NCBI GenBank assembly: GCA_934394545.1
Contig: CAKRRG010000045.1
Location: forward strand, 1-23,124
DNA: 23,124 bases
Source: an uncultured Blautia sp.
GTDB lineage: Bacteria > Bacillota > Clostridia > Lachnospirales > Lachnospiraceae
Direction of reading: 5' to 3'
A program made the translations under genes and the position numbers. The notes below the pieces were generated by a model. It had not been told where the DNA came from, ran no database searches, and saw only the letters and a list, made by a program, of their open reading frames with translations. This document shows positions 9,501-15,769 of the stretch, in pieces (the first letter of the stretch is position 1; each line of letters begins with the position of its first letter).

Positions 9501-9899
9501 ACCATTACGGTTGTAAAAAATGATGTAACTGGAAAAGTTAAATTTACATCCAGCAACAAGAAAGTAGCTACTGTTTCTTCCAAAGGCGTTGTAAAAGCGA
9601 AAAAAGTGGGAAAGACAACCATTACTGTAAAGGTTGGAAATTACACCAAGAAAGTAGTGATCCAGGTTAAGAAACCTTCTCTGAAGCTTGCAAAATCTTC
9701 TGCAACAATCAAGAAAGGCAAAAACGTAAAAATCAAAGCAACTGCAACACCATCCGGAAAAGTAACATACAAGTCCAGCAACAAGAAAGTAGCTACTGTT
9801 ACTGCAAAAGGTGTTGTAAAGGGCAAAAAGAAAGGTACTGCAACTATTACGGTTACAAGTAATGGAGTATCTAAGAAATTCAAAGTAAAAGTAAAATAA
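6552..9899 (+). CDS. Secreted Tp47-like surface protein with FIVAR and Big_2 domains
   Basis: 1115 aa. A Sec signal peptide (residues about 1-31, ending near VMA-EDF) is followed by an acidic low-complexity stretch to about 110. Residues about 550-857 resemble, over most of its length, treponemal Tp47, the abundant lipoprotein reported to bind penicillin. Shared features as I recall that sequence include LTWAEYW, GAFDAVSRATANHG, TGLKYVPI, TANTNGLK, YYGNDSTYTN, YGTK-x2-AD-x-W and GYWMLTV-x2-LGYKD. Residues about 124-376 look like a divergent first copy (IPYEAFY, VDAFTSAT, YGDYQLELDE), with an Ig-like segment between the copies. Then come a FIVAR-like helical module (about 857-930), a Pro/Thr linker (about 931-963) and two Big_2 Ig-like domains to the end. 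There is no LPXTG or lipobox; the lysine-rich Big_2 end may hold it on the wall by charge. It is the first gene of the flavin operon. Function unproven. Confidence 0.85.
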   Translation: MADKKLLRKIAPIIMSAAVAMTSSPVGVMAEDFTSGEVAVEVSEETTYDSEEISDDYDEASEADDSADFGTDIEDGFESGEAAEEESGFEDGETGETEDAFLADTEGETNSEAGAVKTVEDGQIVLMNIPYEAFYRSELKNNDVKVDAFTSATKAKTKMSGVMNGNAAYHTSAEGNELAGVTFPVKVNKASDLENFKQITDSTTIEITTNMKGQVSTNTYTGAAALIEQPSYTYYVPAETPAYYKEMSVDENGNISFGAVQGMSEQNVSVNAELKLNSKYGDYQLELDETAVKAVVNASKGDKIYGVIINTTDGTTYALRHLENIWKGKELAWSTGFTTESHGCTISSDHYKSMMGKTISSVTYYTDKGEINFDIPDTYVPVKTGVSATVDNIKVTDAEVKVELSEALPSDYSKKYAVDDVETVATETGVKVANLAPGTHTLTISDANGIYASISAAFTATTETVMASYDEYDGKLVAAADVTAEQFAAYTKTVSKVKIGDKEYDASGRDAVKVVQEDGTLDYSKAAVKDGDTVVVSASGYPDVTFVYNENVYVYAGLTWAEYWSSEDVYNAGSTASSDEKDRKGETDLGAFDAVSRATANHGLHRGSFQAIAVLNGKTVSYWSKDGKTVYYTDGTSEAFSRNNVKGYTVTGLKYVPIQIKRADLAAFAEGHAIVKNGGQLNGGYGEENLKAYEAVANVTANTNGLKKVTKNEDGSFTIGARQSGTESGIKDAELKEATGLTVTVKDANGSYGEFLRVDLTGNYGDLGAHMQSVEWAYYGNDSTYTNRLANYGTKFAADNWMHKLMGIQLGLTESGRCQLPTGYDGTGYWMLTVHALGYKDFVVKVQATAQNIVKAAGDADSAPLEKIIAEAKALKEADYTKESWAAAKDKIANELAECEDMLANIKNQTSNGVTEQIGHLREALDLLVKAPAPTATPVPAQPTETPAPTVTPEQPTETPAPAKGITATAKASTIYTKGKTSTTITVVKNDVTGKVKFTSSNKKVATVSSKGVVKAKKVGKTTITVKVGNYTKKVVIQVKKPSLKLAKSSATIKKGKNVKIKATATPSGKVTYKSSNKKVATVTAKGVVKGKKKGTATITVTSNGVSKKFKVKVK

Positions 9900-9900
9900 A

Positions 9901-9950
9901 ACAAAGCAAAGGAACGGGGGCCGTTTTTAACAGCCCCTGCTTTTGCTTGT
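9901..9950 (+). promoter_or_regulatory. Intercistronic stem-loop without T tract
   Basis: ACAAAGCAAAGGAACGGGGG (9901-9920) pairs with most of GCCCCTGCTTTTGCTTGT (9933-9950). It starts two bases after the Tp47-like stop and is followed by A-rich rather than T-rich DNA. That fits an mRNA-stabilising or partial-termination structure that sets the ratio of the first gene to the rest better than a full terminator. Confidence 0.5.
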
Positions 9951-9992
9951 AAAAAGAAAATTATTTTGCTACATATTTTAACAGGAGACAGC

Positions 9993-11903
9993 ATGAAAAA
10001 ACGAGACAGTGATAAGAATCCTTTTGAAAAAAAGAATCTGGTGAAACTTGCTCCGGCAGCAGTGGTTATTGCGGCTGTGACTGCAGCAGGTGTTCAGGCT
10101 GGCAGCAGTGGAAAAGAAGTGACTGCTGAAACCAGAGAGGTTGTAAAATCCCAGGAGCTGGAATCGCTTCTGGAAACAGCCTATTCCTATGAGACAGCAG
10201 ATGAAGAGACAGAAGAGGAGAGTCTGCTGAAAGCAGGTAAAAATGCATCATCTTCTTCAAAGAAAAAAACTTCCAAAATTTCAAGGAAAAAAAGTGGTAT
10301 AAAAAAAGGAAGTGCAAAGACCCTTCCAGTAAAAACGGCTGCATCTTCAGGGGTAGGTCAGGGGTCAACCACTACACCAACTACAGAAGTTCCGGAAGGC
10401 GGCTATAAAGATGGAACTTACCAGGGCAGCGGTACTGGCTTTGGAGGAACGATTACCGTACAGGTAACTGTATCAGGTGGGAAAATCACAGCTGTTGATA
10501 TATTGAGTGCCTCTGGAGAAACAGGCTCTTATTTTGCTTCCGCACAAGGCGTTGTAAGTAAGGTTTTATCAAGCCAGTCCCCTAATGTGGATGCAGTCAG
10601 CAGTGCAACTTATTCCTCAAACGGAATTATCCAGGCAGTACAGAATGCTCTTTCACAGGCTGGAAACAGTGAAGCTGCCACACCAACACCAACGCTAAAA
10701 CCAGCAAAGAAACCGAAGAAGGATACTTCTGTCAGTTATAAAGATGGCGTATATGAAGGACAGGCAGAAGGCTTTGATGGAACCGTAACGGTAAAGGTTA
10801 CAATAAAAAATGGAAAAATCAAAAAAATAAGCAACACAAATACAGATACACCTGAATTTTTTAATAAGGCATGGAAAACAATCAAGTCCAATGTGATTTC
10901 CAGACAGAGTACTTCTGGAATTGATACTGTAAGTGGCGCAACATTTTCTTCAAATGGAATTCTCGGAGCTTTATCCCAGGCTCTTTCAAAGGCTGATCAA
11001 TCCGGAACTACAGGCTCAAAGGGAGAAGATATAACTCCAACGCCGACTACTGTACCTGATGAAACTGTAACACCGATTCCAACGGAGATTCCACAGCCCA
11101 CCCAGACTCCGGATAATCCATCAGCTGATCAGCCGGTTGTAAACCTTTTGAAAGATGGCATCTATACAGGGGCTGCAATGGGATATTCCGGAATGGTTAA
11201 CATAATACTGACAATTAAAGACGGAAAAATTACGGAAGTGACCAATACAAACTCAGATACCAGAAGCTTTTTCAATAAGGCTTGGAGATCCATACAGCCT
11301 AAAATACTGGAAAAGCAAAGTGCAGAAGGAATTGACACGGTAAGTGGTGCAACATTTTCTTCTATGGGAATTCTGGATGCGTCCAAAATGGCACTGGAGC
11401 AGGCAAAAAATACAGAGGTACAGCCTTCTGTAACGCCGGAGCCCACTGAGACGCCGGAACCCACAAATACGCCAAAGCCGACTTCTGTTCCGAAACCAAC
11501 GACTGCACCGGAGCCTACTGAAACTCCAGAGCCAACTTCTGCACCGGAACCGACGGATACACCGGAGCCTTCTGTAGCGCCGGAACCGACAGCTACGCCA
11601 GAACCCACGCCTGTTCCTGCTGGTGCATATATAGATGGAACCTACACTGGCATTGGAGAAGGTAATGACGGACCAGACAGTGTACAGGTTACAGTAACAA
11701 TATCCGGAGGACAGATTGTGGAAGCAACCTATTTTTCCTATGATGACGAAGAATATGCAGATACAGCCTGGGCAGGAATTCTTGGACAGGTTATGGGAAA
11801 GCAGTCAGCAGACAGTGTAGATACCGTATCGGGATGCACATATTCTTCCCAGGGAATTATTCAGGCATTTCGAAATGCATTAAATCAGGCAAAAGGAGCA
11901 TAA
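9993..11903 (+). CDS. Exported protein with four FMN-binding (flavinylated) domains
   Basis: 636 aa from ATG 9993, which has an AGGAG site; an in-frame TTG at 9966 is less likely. A basic N-terminus and hydrophobic segment (about 16-37) serve as signal or anchor, followed by a Lys/Ser-rich spacer. Four FMN_bind domains follow, each opening with DG-[TIV]-Y-x-G and closing with the ApbE target motif: about 136-225 (SSATYSS, Thr206), 248-340 (SGATFSS, Thr317), 385-475 (SGATFSS, Thr454) and 543-636 (SGCTYSS, Thr616). In characterised members, FMN is attached to that Thr by a phosphoester bond. Pro/Thr-rich linkers join the domains; the longest (481-542) is a hexapeptide repeat. The likely role is a chain of extracytoplasmic flavins carrying electrons through the wall. 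The stop lies four bases before the next gene. Confidence 0.9.
   Translation: MKKRDSDKNPFEKKNLVKLAPAAVVIAAVTAAGVQAGSSGKEVTAETREVVKSQELESLLETAYSYETADEETEEESLLKAGKNASSSSKKKTSKISRKKSGIKKGSAKTLPVKTAASSGVGQGSTTTPTTEVPEGGYKDGTYQGSGTGFGGTITVQVTVSGGKITAVDILSASGETGSYFASAQGVVSKVLSSQSPNVDAVSSATYSSNGIIQAVQNALSQAGNSEAATPTPTLKPAKKPKKDTSVSYKDGVYEGQAEGFDGTVTVKVTIKNGKIKKISNTNTDTPEFFNKAWKTIKSNVISRQSTSGIDTVSGATFSSNGILGALSQALSKADQSGTTGSKGEDITPTPTTVPDETVTPIPTEIPQPTQTPDNPSADQPVVNLLKDGIYTGAAMGYSGMVNIILTIKDGKITEVTNTNSDTRSFFNKAWRSIQPKILEKQSAEGIDTVSGATFSSMGILDASKMALEQAKNTEVQPSVTPEPTETPEPTNTPKPTSVPKPTTAPEPTETPEPTSAPEPTDTPEPSVAPEPTATPEPTPVPAGAYIDGTYTGIGEGNDGPDSVQVTVTISGGQIVEATYFSYDDEEYADTAWAGILGQVMGKQSADSVDTVSGCTYSSQGIIQAFRNALNQAKGA
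11433..11619 (+). repeat. 18-bp period repeat coding a PEPT-type linker
   Basis: About ten imperfect units of P-[EK]-P-[TS]-x-[TAV], as in TPEPTETPEPTNTPKPT, between FMN domains 3 and 4. The DNA units vary at third positions, so selection appears to act on the peptide. Such linkers are extended and are usual in wall-spanning proteins. Copy number could vary between strains. Confidence 0.8.
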
Positions 11904-11906
11904 CCC

Positions 11907-12509
11907 ATGAAATACCAGAGTTTTATTATGAGAGTTTTATGTCTGCTTCTGATCGTTGGCGCCGTCCTTGGCTACAACTCCATGCAGAAAAAAGACAGTG
12001 ACACAGAAAAAGACCAGCAGATTGCCAGCCTGACTACAAGAGTAGAGGCTTTGGAAAAACAGCAGGAAGAGATTTTGAGCGCAATTGAGGAGGCTGCCAA
12101 AGCGCAGGAAGAGGCGAAGAAAAAAGCGGAAGAAGCCAAGGCACAGGAAGATGCGAAGAAGGATGCGGAGAAGGATGCGGAGACTACGGATGCCGCAGAG
12201 GAGGCAGACGAGGCTGCTGAAAGTGAAGAAGATCTTGTCTACAAAAACGGAACCTATACAGGAGACGGCCAGGGCTTTGGCGGCAACATCCAGGTTCAGG
12301 TTACACTTGAAAATGACACGATCACAGACATTCAGGTGGTAAGTGCACCAGGAGAAGACTCTGCATACCTTTCTCAGGGACAGGGCGTGATCAGCACCAT
12401 TCTGGCTTCCCAGAGCACAGACGTTGACACTATTTCCGGCGCAACCTTCAGTTCCACTGGAATTATCAACGCTGTAAATGATGCACTTGGAAAGGCGGAA
12501 AATCAATGA
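11907..12509 (+). CDS. Membrane-anchored coiled-coil protein with one FMN-binding domain
   Basis: 200 aa. Residues about 9-23 form a transmembrane anchor (MRVLCLLLIVGAVLGY). Residues about 33-108 form a Glu/Ala/Lys-rich coiled coil (SLTTRVEALEKQQEEIL, then EEAKKKAEEAKAQED), ending in an acidic stretch. Residues 110-197 are an FMN_bind domain (YKNGTYTGDGQGFGG, then DTISGATFSSTGI) whose predicted flavinylated residue is Thr180. It would sit outside the membrane with the coiled coil acting as a stalk. ATG 11907 has AGGAG inside the end of the previous gene, and the stop overlaps the next start as ATGA, so the three genes are translationally linked. It may relay electrons between the membrane iron-sulfur protein and the four-flavin protein. 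Confidence 0.9.
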   Translation: MKYQSFIMRVLCLLLIVGAVLGYNSMQKKDSDTEKDQQIASLTTRVEALEKQQEEILSAIEEAAKAQEEAKKKAEEAKAQEDAKKDAEKDAETTDAAEEADEAAESEEDLVYKNGTYTGDGQGFGGNIQVQVTLENDTITDIQVVSAPGEDSAYLSQGQGVISTILASQSTDVDTISGATFSSTGIINAVNDALGKAENQ

Positions 12510-13303
12510 AAAAGAGACAGAGAAAAATCCGGCTGATCCGTGCTGGAATCCAGCTTCTGTTTTTCATTTTTGCCCCTGCACTTTTTTCCACGGCATTTGC
12601 AGGCGTGAAGTCCATTTTTCAGGCAATCGCAGCACATCAGACAATCAGCTGGAATTCCTTTCTGGATGTGACTGCCGTGCTGCTTGTGGTAACCTGCCTG
12701 TTCGGACGGCATTTCTGCGGATATGCCTGCGCATTTGGTTCCCTTGGGGATGCCTTGTACGAGCTGACTGTGTTTATCCGCCAGAAGGCTTTTCATAAAA
12801 AAGGCCGTCACGGATATTCCGAAAAAGCCATCCGTGTTTTGCAAAAGGTGAAATATATCTGGCTTCTGGTGCTCCTTGTATCTATCCTTATCGGCTGGTA
12901 CAGCAAGCTTCAGGGCATGAGTCCATGGGATGTATTTTCTATGCTTACCGCCGGCAGACTGCCTGGAACCACTTATAAGGTCGGCATCATTCTGCTGATC
13001 CTGATCATGATCGGAATGTGCACCCAGGAACGATTTTTCTGTCAGTTTCTTTGCCCAATGGGCGCAATTTTTGCTATAATGCCAATAGCACCCTCCGCAT
13101 TGTTTAACCGTGACCGAAACACCTGTCCGGCGAAATGCGGCGCCTGCAAAAAACGCTGTCCTGCCCATCTGGACATTGACGGTGATACCCCTCTTTCAGG
13201 AGAATGTATCTGCTGTCACGCCTGCCAGGGAATCTGTCCGAAAAAGAATATCCGGATTGGGATTCCGAAGATAAAAGATGAGAGCGAAGCAGTAAACAAA
13301 TAA
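12506..13303 (+). CDS. NapH/NosR-like membrane protein with two [4Fe-4S] clusters
   Basis: 265 aa with about four to five membrane segments (about 10-33, 52-70, 115-135, 158-175 and possibly 185-198). Two cysteine pairs at the membrane edges, FCGYACAFG (Cys71, Cys75) and FCQFLCPMG (Cys179, Cys183), are typical of the NosR/NapH/CcoG polyferredoxin-like family. The C-terminal ferredoxin part has CPAKCGACKKRCP (Cys207, 211, 214, 218) and CICCHACQGICP (Cys234, 237, 240, 244), enough for two [4Fe-4S] clusters. Known relatives pass electrons between the quinone pool or cytoplasm and outer redox partners. Here it is the obvious membrane link to the flavoproteins. Its start overlaps the upstream stop by four bases (ATGA). 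Codons end in C more often than in the first two genes of the locus. Confidence 0.9.
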   Translation: MKKRQRKIRLIRAGIQLLFFIFAPALFSTAFAGVKSIFQAIAAHQTISWNSFLDVTAVLLVVTCLFGRHFCGYACAFGSLGDALYELTVFIRQKAFHKKGRHGYSEKAIRVLQKVKYIWLLVLLVSILIGWYSKLQGMSPWDVFSMLTAGRLPGTTYKVGIILLILIMIGMCTQERFFCQFLCPMGAIFAIMPIAPSALFNRDRNTCPAKCGACKKRCPAHLDIDGDTPLSGECICCHACQGICPKKNIRIGIPKIKDESEAVNK

Positions 13304-13323
13304 TTGCGTAGAAAGAATAGGAT

Positions 13324-14388
13324 ATGAAAATAAGAAGAAAAAAACAAGTATTTGAAATTTTCTGCGGCAGCCTGCTGCTTGCAGGTGTCCCGGGAACTGT
13401 ACTGGGAAAAACAACTACAGTTGTTTATGCAGCTGATGTAGAAAAATATACCAACGCAGATTTCGCAATGGACACTGTAGTTTCCGAAACCCTGTACACC
13501 TCTGGCGAGGACATCAATACCCAGATTGGTGAAATGCTTCGGGAAATGGAAACCAGCCTTCTTTCCTGGACAGAAGAAAATTCCCAGATTTCCCAGCTGA
13601 ACAATGCTGACGGTGAGCCGGTGGAAGTCTCTGACAATCTTGCAGCAGACCTTGAAAAAATCCGTCTGCTATCTGAAGATTCCAACGGAGCCTTCGACCC
13701 TACAATTGGGAAAATCATCCGCCTGTGGGACATCGATGGCGAGAACCCTCACGTACCAGACCAGTCCGAAATCAACGCTCTCCTCCCTGAGGTGGGCTAT
13801 GAGAAAATCCGGCTGGACGGCAGCCTGGTAACCCTTCTTGACGGCTGTACCCTGGATCTTGGTGCCGTTGGAAAAGGTATGGGCTGTGACCTGATCATGG
13901 ATTACCTGCAAACCCAGCCAGACGTCTTCGGTATGATCCTGAACCTTGGTGGCAGCAGTGTCATGACATACGGCGAAAAGCCCGATGGTTCCCCCTGGAA
14001 AGTAGCCCTTACCGATCCCCGTGACACCGAAGGTGACTACCTTGGCGCCATCACCCTGGACGCCAATCAGTTCCTTTCTACTTCAGGTGATTACGAAAAA
14101 TACTTCATAGAAGATGGAAAACGCTATCACCACATTCTGGATCCAAAGACTGGCTACCCTGTCTGGAATGGTCTTACCTCTGTCACCATCGTCTGTGACC
14201 AGGGCTACCAGGCCGATGGCCTCTCCACCGCATGCTTCGTCCTTGGTATGGACGCGGCAAAACCCCTTCTGGAGAAATATGACGCAGAAGCTATATTTGT
14301 AGACGAAGATAAGAATGTGTATGTGACAAGTGGATTGATGGATAAATTTGAATTGATGAAAGAAGGATATACAGTGAACGAATTATAA
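13324..14388 (+). CDS. apbE: FAD:protein FMN transferase (ApbE family)
   Basis: 354 aa. It splits FAD and transfers FMN to the Thr of [ST]GAT-type motifs in exported proteins, using Mg2+. An N-terminal signal peptide (about 1-37, hydrophobic core then VVYAA) places it outside the membrane. Family blocks are FAMDTVVSETLY, DLGAVGKGMGCDL, the glycine-rich LNLGGSSVMTYG (from about 207), STSGDYEKYF, YHHILDPKTGYP and ADGLSTACFVLG, which contains the metal/FAD-binding Asp298. All key blocks look intact. Five or more predicted acceptor sites are encoded immediately upstream, so its substrates are local. The ribosome binding site is weak (AGGAT), which may reduce its level relative to its substrates. 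It ends the plus-strand operon before a strong terminator. Confidence 0.95.
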   Translation: MKIRRKKQVFEIFCGSLLLAGVPGTVLGKTTTVVYAADVEKYTNADFAMDTVVSETLYTSGEDINTQIGEMLREMETSLLSWTEENSQISQLNNADGEPVEVSDNLAADLEKIRLLSEDSNGAFDPTIGKIIRLWDIDGENPHVPDQSEINALLPEVGYEKIRLDGSLVTLLDGCTLDLGAVGKGMGCDLIMDYLQTQPDVFGMILNLGGSSVMTYGEKPDGSPWKVALTDPRDTEGDYLGAITLDANQFLSTSGDYEKYFIEDGKRYHHILDPKTGYPVWNGLTSVTIVCDQGYQADGLSTACFVLGMDAAKPLLEKYDAEAIFVDEDKNVYVTSGLMDKFELMKEGYTVNEL

Positions 14389-14437
14389 GTTGTCCATGAT
14401 AGATTCATAGAAAATGATAGCTTACGGAATAACAAGA

Positions 14438-14486
14438 AGAGCTCCAGAAGATAGTAAAGAAAAACTATCGCCTGGAGCTCTTTTTT
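14438..14486 (+). terminator. Terminator after apbE, between convergent operons
   Basis: Outer stem AGAGCTCCAG (14438-14447) with CTGGAGCTCT (14472-14481), inner stem GATAGT (14450-14455) with ACTATC (14464-14469), then six T. It ends the plus-strand operon and, read the other way, faces the 3' end of the Gx-transporter gene. Confidence 0.9.
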
Positions 14487-14517
14487 AACCAGACCGGATG
14501 CGTACGGTGGTAATATA

Positions 14518-15003
14518 TTACGGAATCCTCTTAAGCACTTCCTTCGTCAGCACTCCGATCAGCAGTCCTGTAATCACTCCGGAAACCATCAGCGCCGGAG
14601 CATAATAATATAGCAGTCCCACCGTGTGCGTTGCCGGAATCGCCACCAGTAACTGACCGATGTTATGGGAAACGCCGCCAGCCACACTCACACCCAGTTG
14701 TCCGAATCCAATCTTATTTTTCACAAAAACCATCACAATCAAACTAAGGGCTGCCCCTGCCAGACTATACATAATACTGGAGCCGTTTCCAAACATAAAA
14801 CCGATAATAAAAATTCTCACAATAGAAACCAGCGCCGCTTCTTTCCATGTATACCGCTCCAGCACAAAAAGCACTGCCAGATTTGCAAGCCCCAGCTTCA
14901 TTCCCGGAATTCCCGCAAAAAACGGAATCAACGACTCCACATACCCGAAAATAATGGCAATGGCCGCAAACAGCCCAAGATACGCTGTCTTTTTCTGATT
15001 CAT
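14518..15003 (-). CDS. Gx transporter family membrane protein (EetB-like)
   Basis: 161 aa, very hydrophobic, with about five membrane segments. KKTAYLGLFAAIAIIFGYVESLIP and GMKLGLANLAVLFVL near the N-terminus, and GGVSHNIGQLLVA near residue 110, are typical of the family labelled Gx transporter or heptaprenyl diphosphate synthase component I. That name is misleading: it is an ECF S-component-like membrane protein with no prenyltransferase motif. Relatives paired with a NusG-II protein occur in flavin-based extracellular electron-transfer loci; from memory, EetB of Listeria is one. The gene starts three bases after the preceding stop with no clear ribosome binding site, suggesting translation coupled to the upstream gene. 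Confidence 0.85.
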   Translation of the reverse strand: MNQKKTAYLGLFAAIAIIFGYVESLIPFFAGIPGMKLGLANLAVLFVLERYTWKEAALVSIVRIFIIGFMFGNGSSIMYSLAGAALSLIVMVFVKNKIGFGQLGVSVAGGVSHNIGQLLVAIPATHTVGLLYYYAPALMVSGVITGLLIGVLTKEVLKRIP

Positions 15004-15006
15004 TAC

Positions 15007-15375
15007 TTACACCACTGCGTCAAATCCACTCTCGGAATCCTGTGAATCTGAATCGCCCTCTCCCTGAATTACAACTCTGTTTGGCAGGCACACAATATAT
15101 CCACCTGCACTGCCCACTGCCGGCTGCTTTATGCAAAGATGATCCGGGCAGTCTGCCTCTGTCATCTTTACCTGACCATCCTTGATTTCACACACATTGG
15201 TATCCCCGATCTGAATCACCTGATCCTCATCCAGCGAATAAGTTCCATAAAGCTCCCCATCTACTGTGATCTGAATGAATCCATGAGCCCCATGAGGGAT
15301 CACATACACAAAAATACAGAGCACTACCGAAATAACCAGTAGAGCACCAATAAATACAGCTTCCTTTTTCTTCAA
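15007..15375 (-). CDS. NusG domain II membrane-anchored protein (EetA-like)
   Basis: 122 aa. One membrane segment (about 7-26), then an extracytoplasmic NusG-II-type beta domain with family motifs GTYSLDEDQVIQIG, ADCPDHLCIKQ (two cysteines) and GGYIVCLPNRVVI, and an acidic tail. It does not carry the NusG transcription domain. The start is TTG (complement of 15373-15375), supported by AGAGG about eight bases upstream and a typical KKK-hydrophobic N-terminus. The conserved cysteines may bind a cofactor or form a disulfide; this is inferred. It is cotranscribed with the Gx-family gene and converges on the flavoprotein operon. Confidence 0.88.
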   Translation of the reverse strand: MKKKEAVFIGALLVISVVLCIFVYVIPHGAHGFIQITVDGELYGTYSLDEDQVIQIGDTNVCEIKDGQVKMTEADCPDHLCIKQPAVGSAGGYIVCLPNRVVIQGEGDSDSQDSESGFDAVV

Positions 15376-15438
15376 AAAAATACCTCTTTTTATTTAATTT
15401 TATATTGCCTTACGATGTCCCACAAATGAACACTGTTT

Positions 15439-15467
15439 ATGATATAAGAAATATAGAGATTTTTCAA
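15439..15467 (-). promoter_or_regulatory. Likely promoter of the NusG-II/Gx pair
   Basis: On the reverse strand, TTGAAA (complement of 15462-15467), a 17-base spacer and TATCAT (complement of 15439-15444), giving a leader of roughly 60 bases. Confidence 0.45.
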
Positions 15468-15572
15468 CCTATTCTAAAATCCATTTTTGAGAAAAAATCG
15501 CAACAGAGAGAATGACTGTTTTTTACAGAAGAAACCGTAACGGGTGGCGGTTCCGTTCCACTTCGCTTTTTA

Positions 15573-15601
15573 TTGTAATTTCCCCCGGAATATGCTATTG
15601 T
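15573..15601 (+). promoter_or_regulatory. Likely promoter of prfB with extended -10
   Basis: TTGTAA (15573-15578), a 17-base spacer, then TATTGT (15596-15601) preceded by TGC, an extended -10. Transcription would start near 15608, leaving a leader of about 160 bases before prfB. Confidence 0.4.
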
Positions 15602-15607
15602 ATAGTT

Positions 15608-15740
15608 TGGACGCAGGTCGCGAAGTGACTGTGTTCATGCGCAAGTAGCAAAGCGGACCTGGAATGTCCGCTTTACAGTCTGTGTGCCGTGCGGAACGCG
15701 GGAATGATTTTTTAAACACGTTCCAGGCCGGCGGCATTGT
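15608..15740 (+). ncRNA. Candidate structured leader of prfB
   Basis: AAAGCGGAC (15650-15658) and GTCCGCTTT (15666-15674) form a perfect 9-bp stem, flanked by GACTGT (15627-15632) with ACAGTC (15675-15680). A second stem pairs GGAACG (15693-15698) with CGTTCC (15719-15724). CCTGGAA in the apical loop region (15658-15664) is complementary to TTCCAGG (15721-15727), allowing an alternative or pseudoknot pairing. It matches no RNA family I recognise and could also be a dispersed repeat. Confidence 0.4.
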
Positions 15741-15769
15741 TGAAGAAATATAAGAAAGAAGGTGAAGCT

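Noticed and set aside
9343..9899. Sortase (LPXTG) or lipobox anchor on the Tp47-like protein
   Set aside because: No LPXTG, hydrophobic tail or lipobox cysteine was found; the protein ends inside a Big_2 domain.
11162..11608. Reverse-strand frame coding Val-Gly-Ser-Gly repeats
   Set aside because: The repeats are simply the antisense of the PEPT linker repeats; the plus-strand gene is clearly real.
11433..11619. CRISPR-like or satellite repeat array
   Set aside because: The 18-bp periodicity is in frame, with no spacers, and encodes a Pro/Thr linker.
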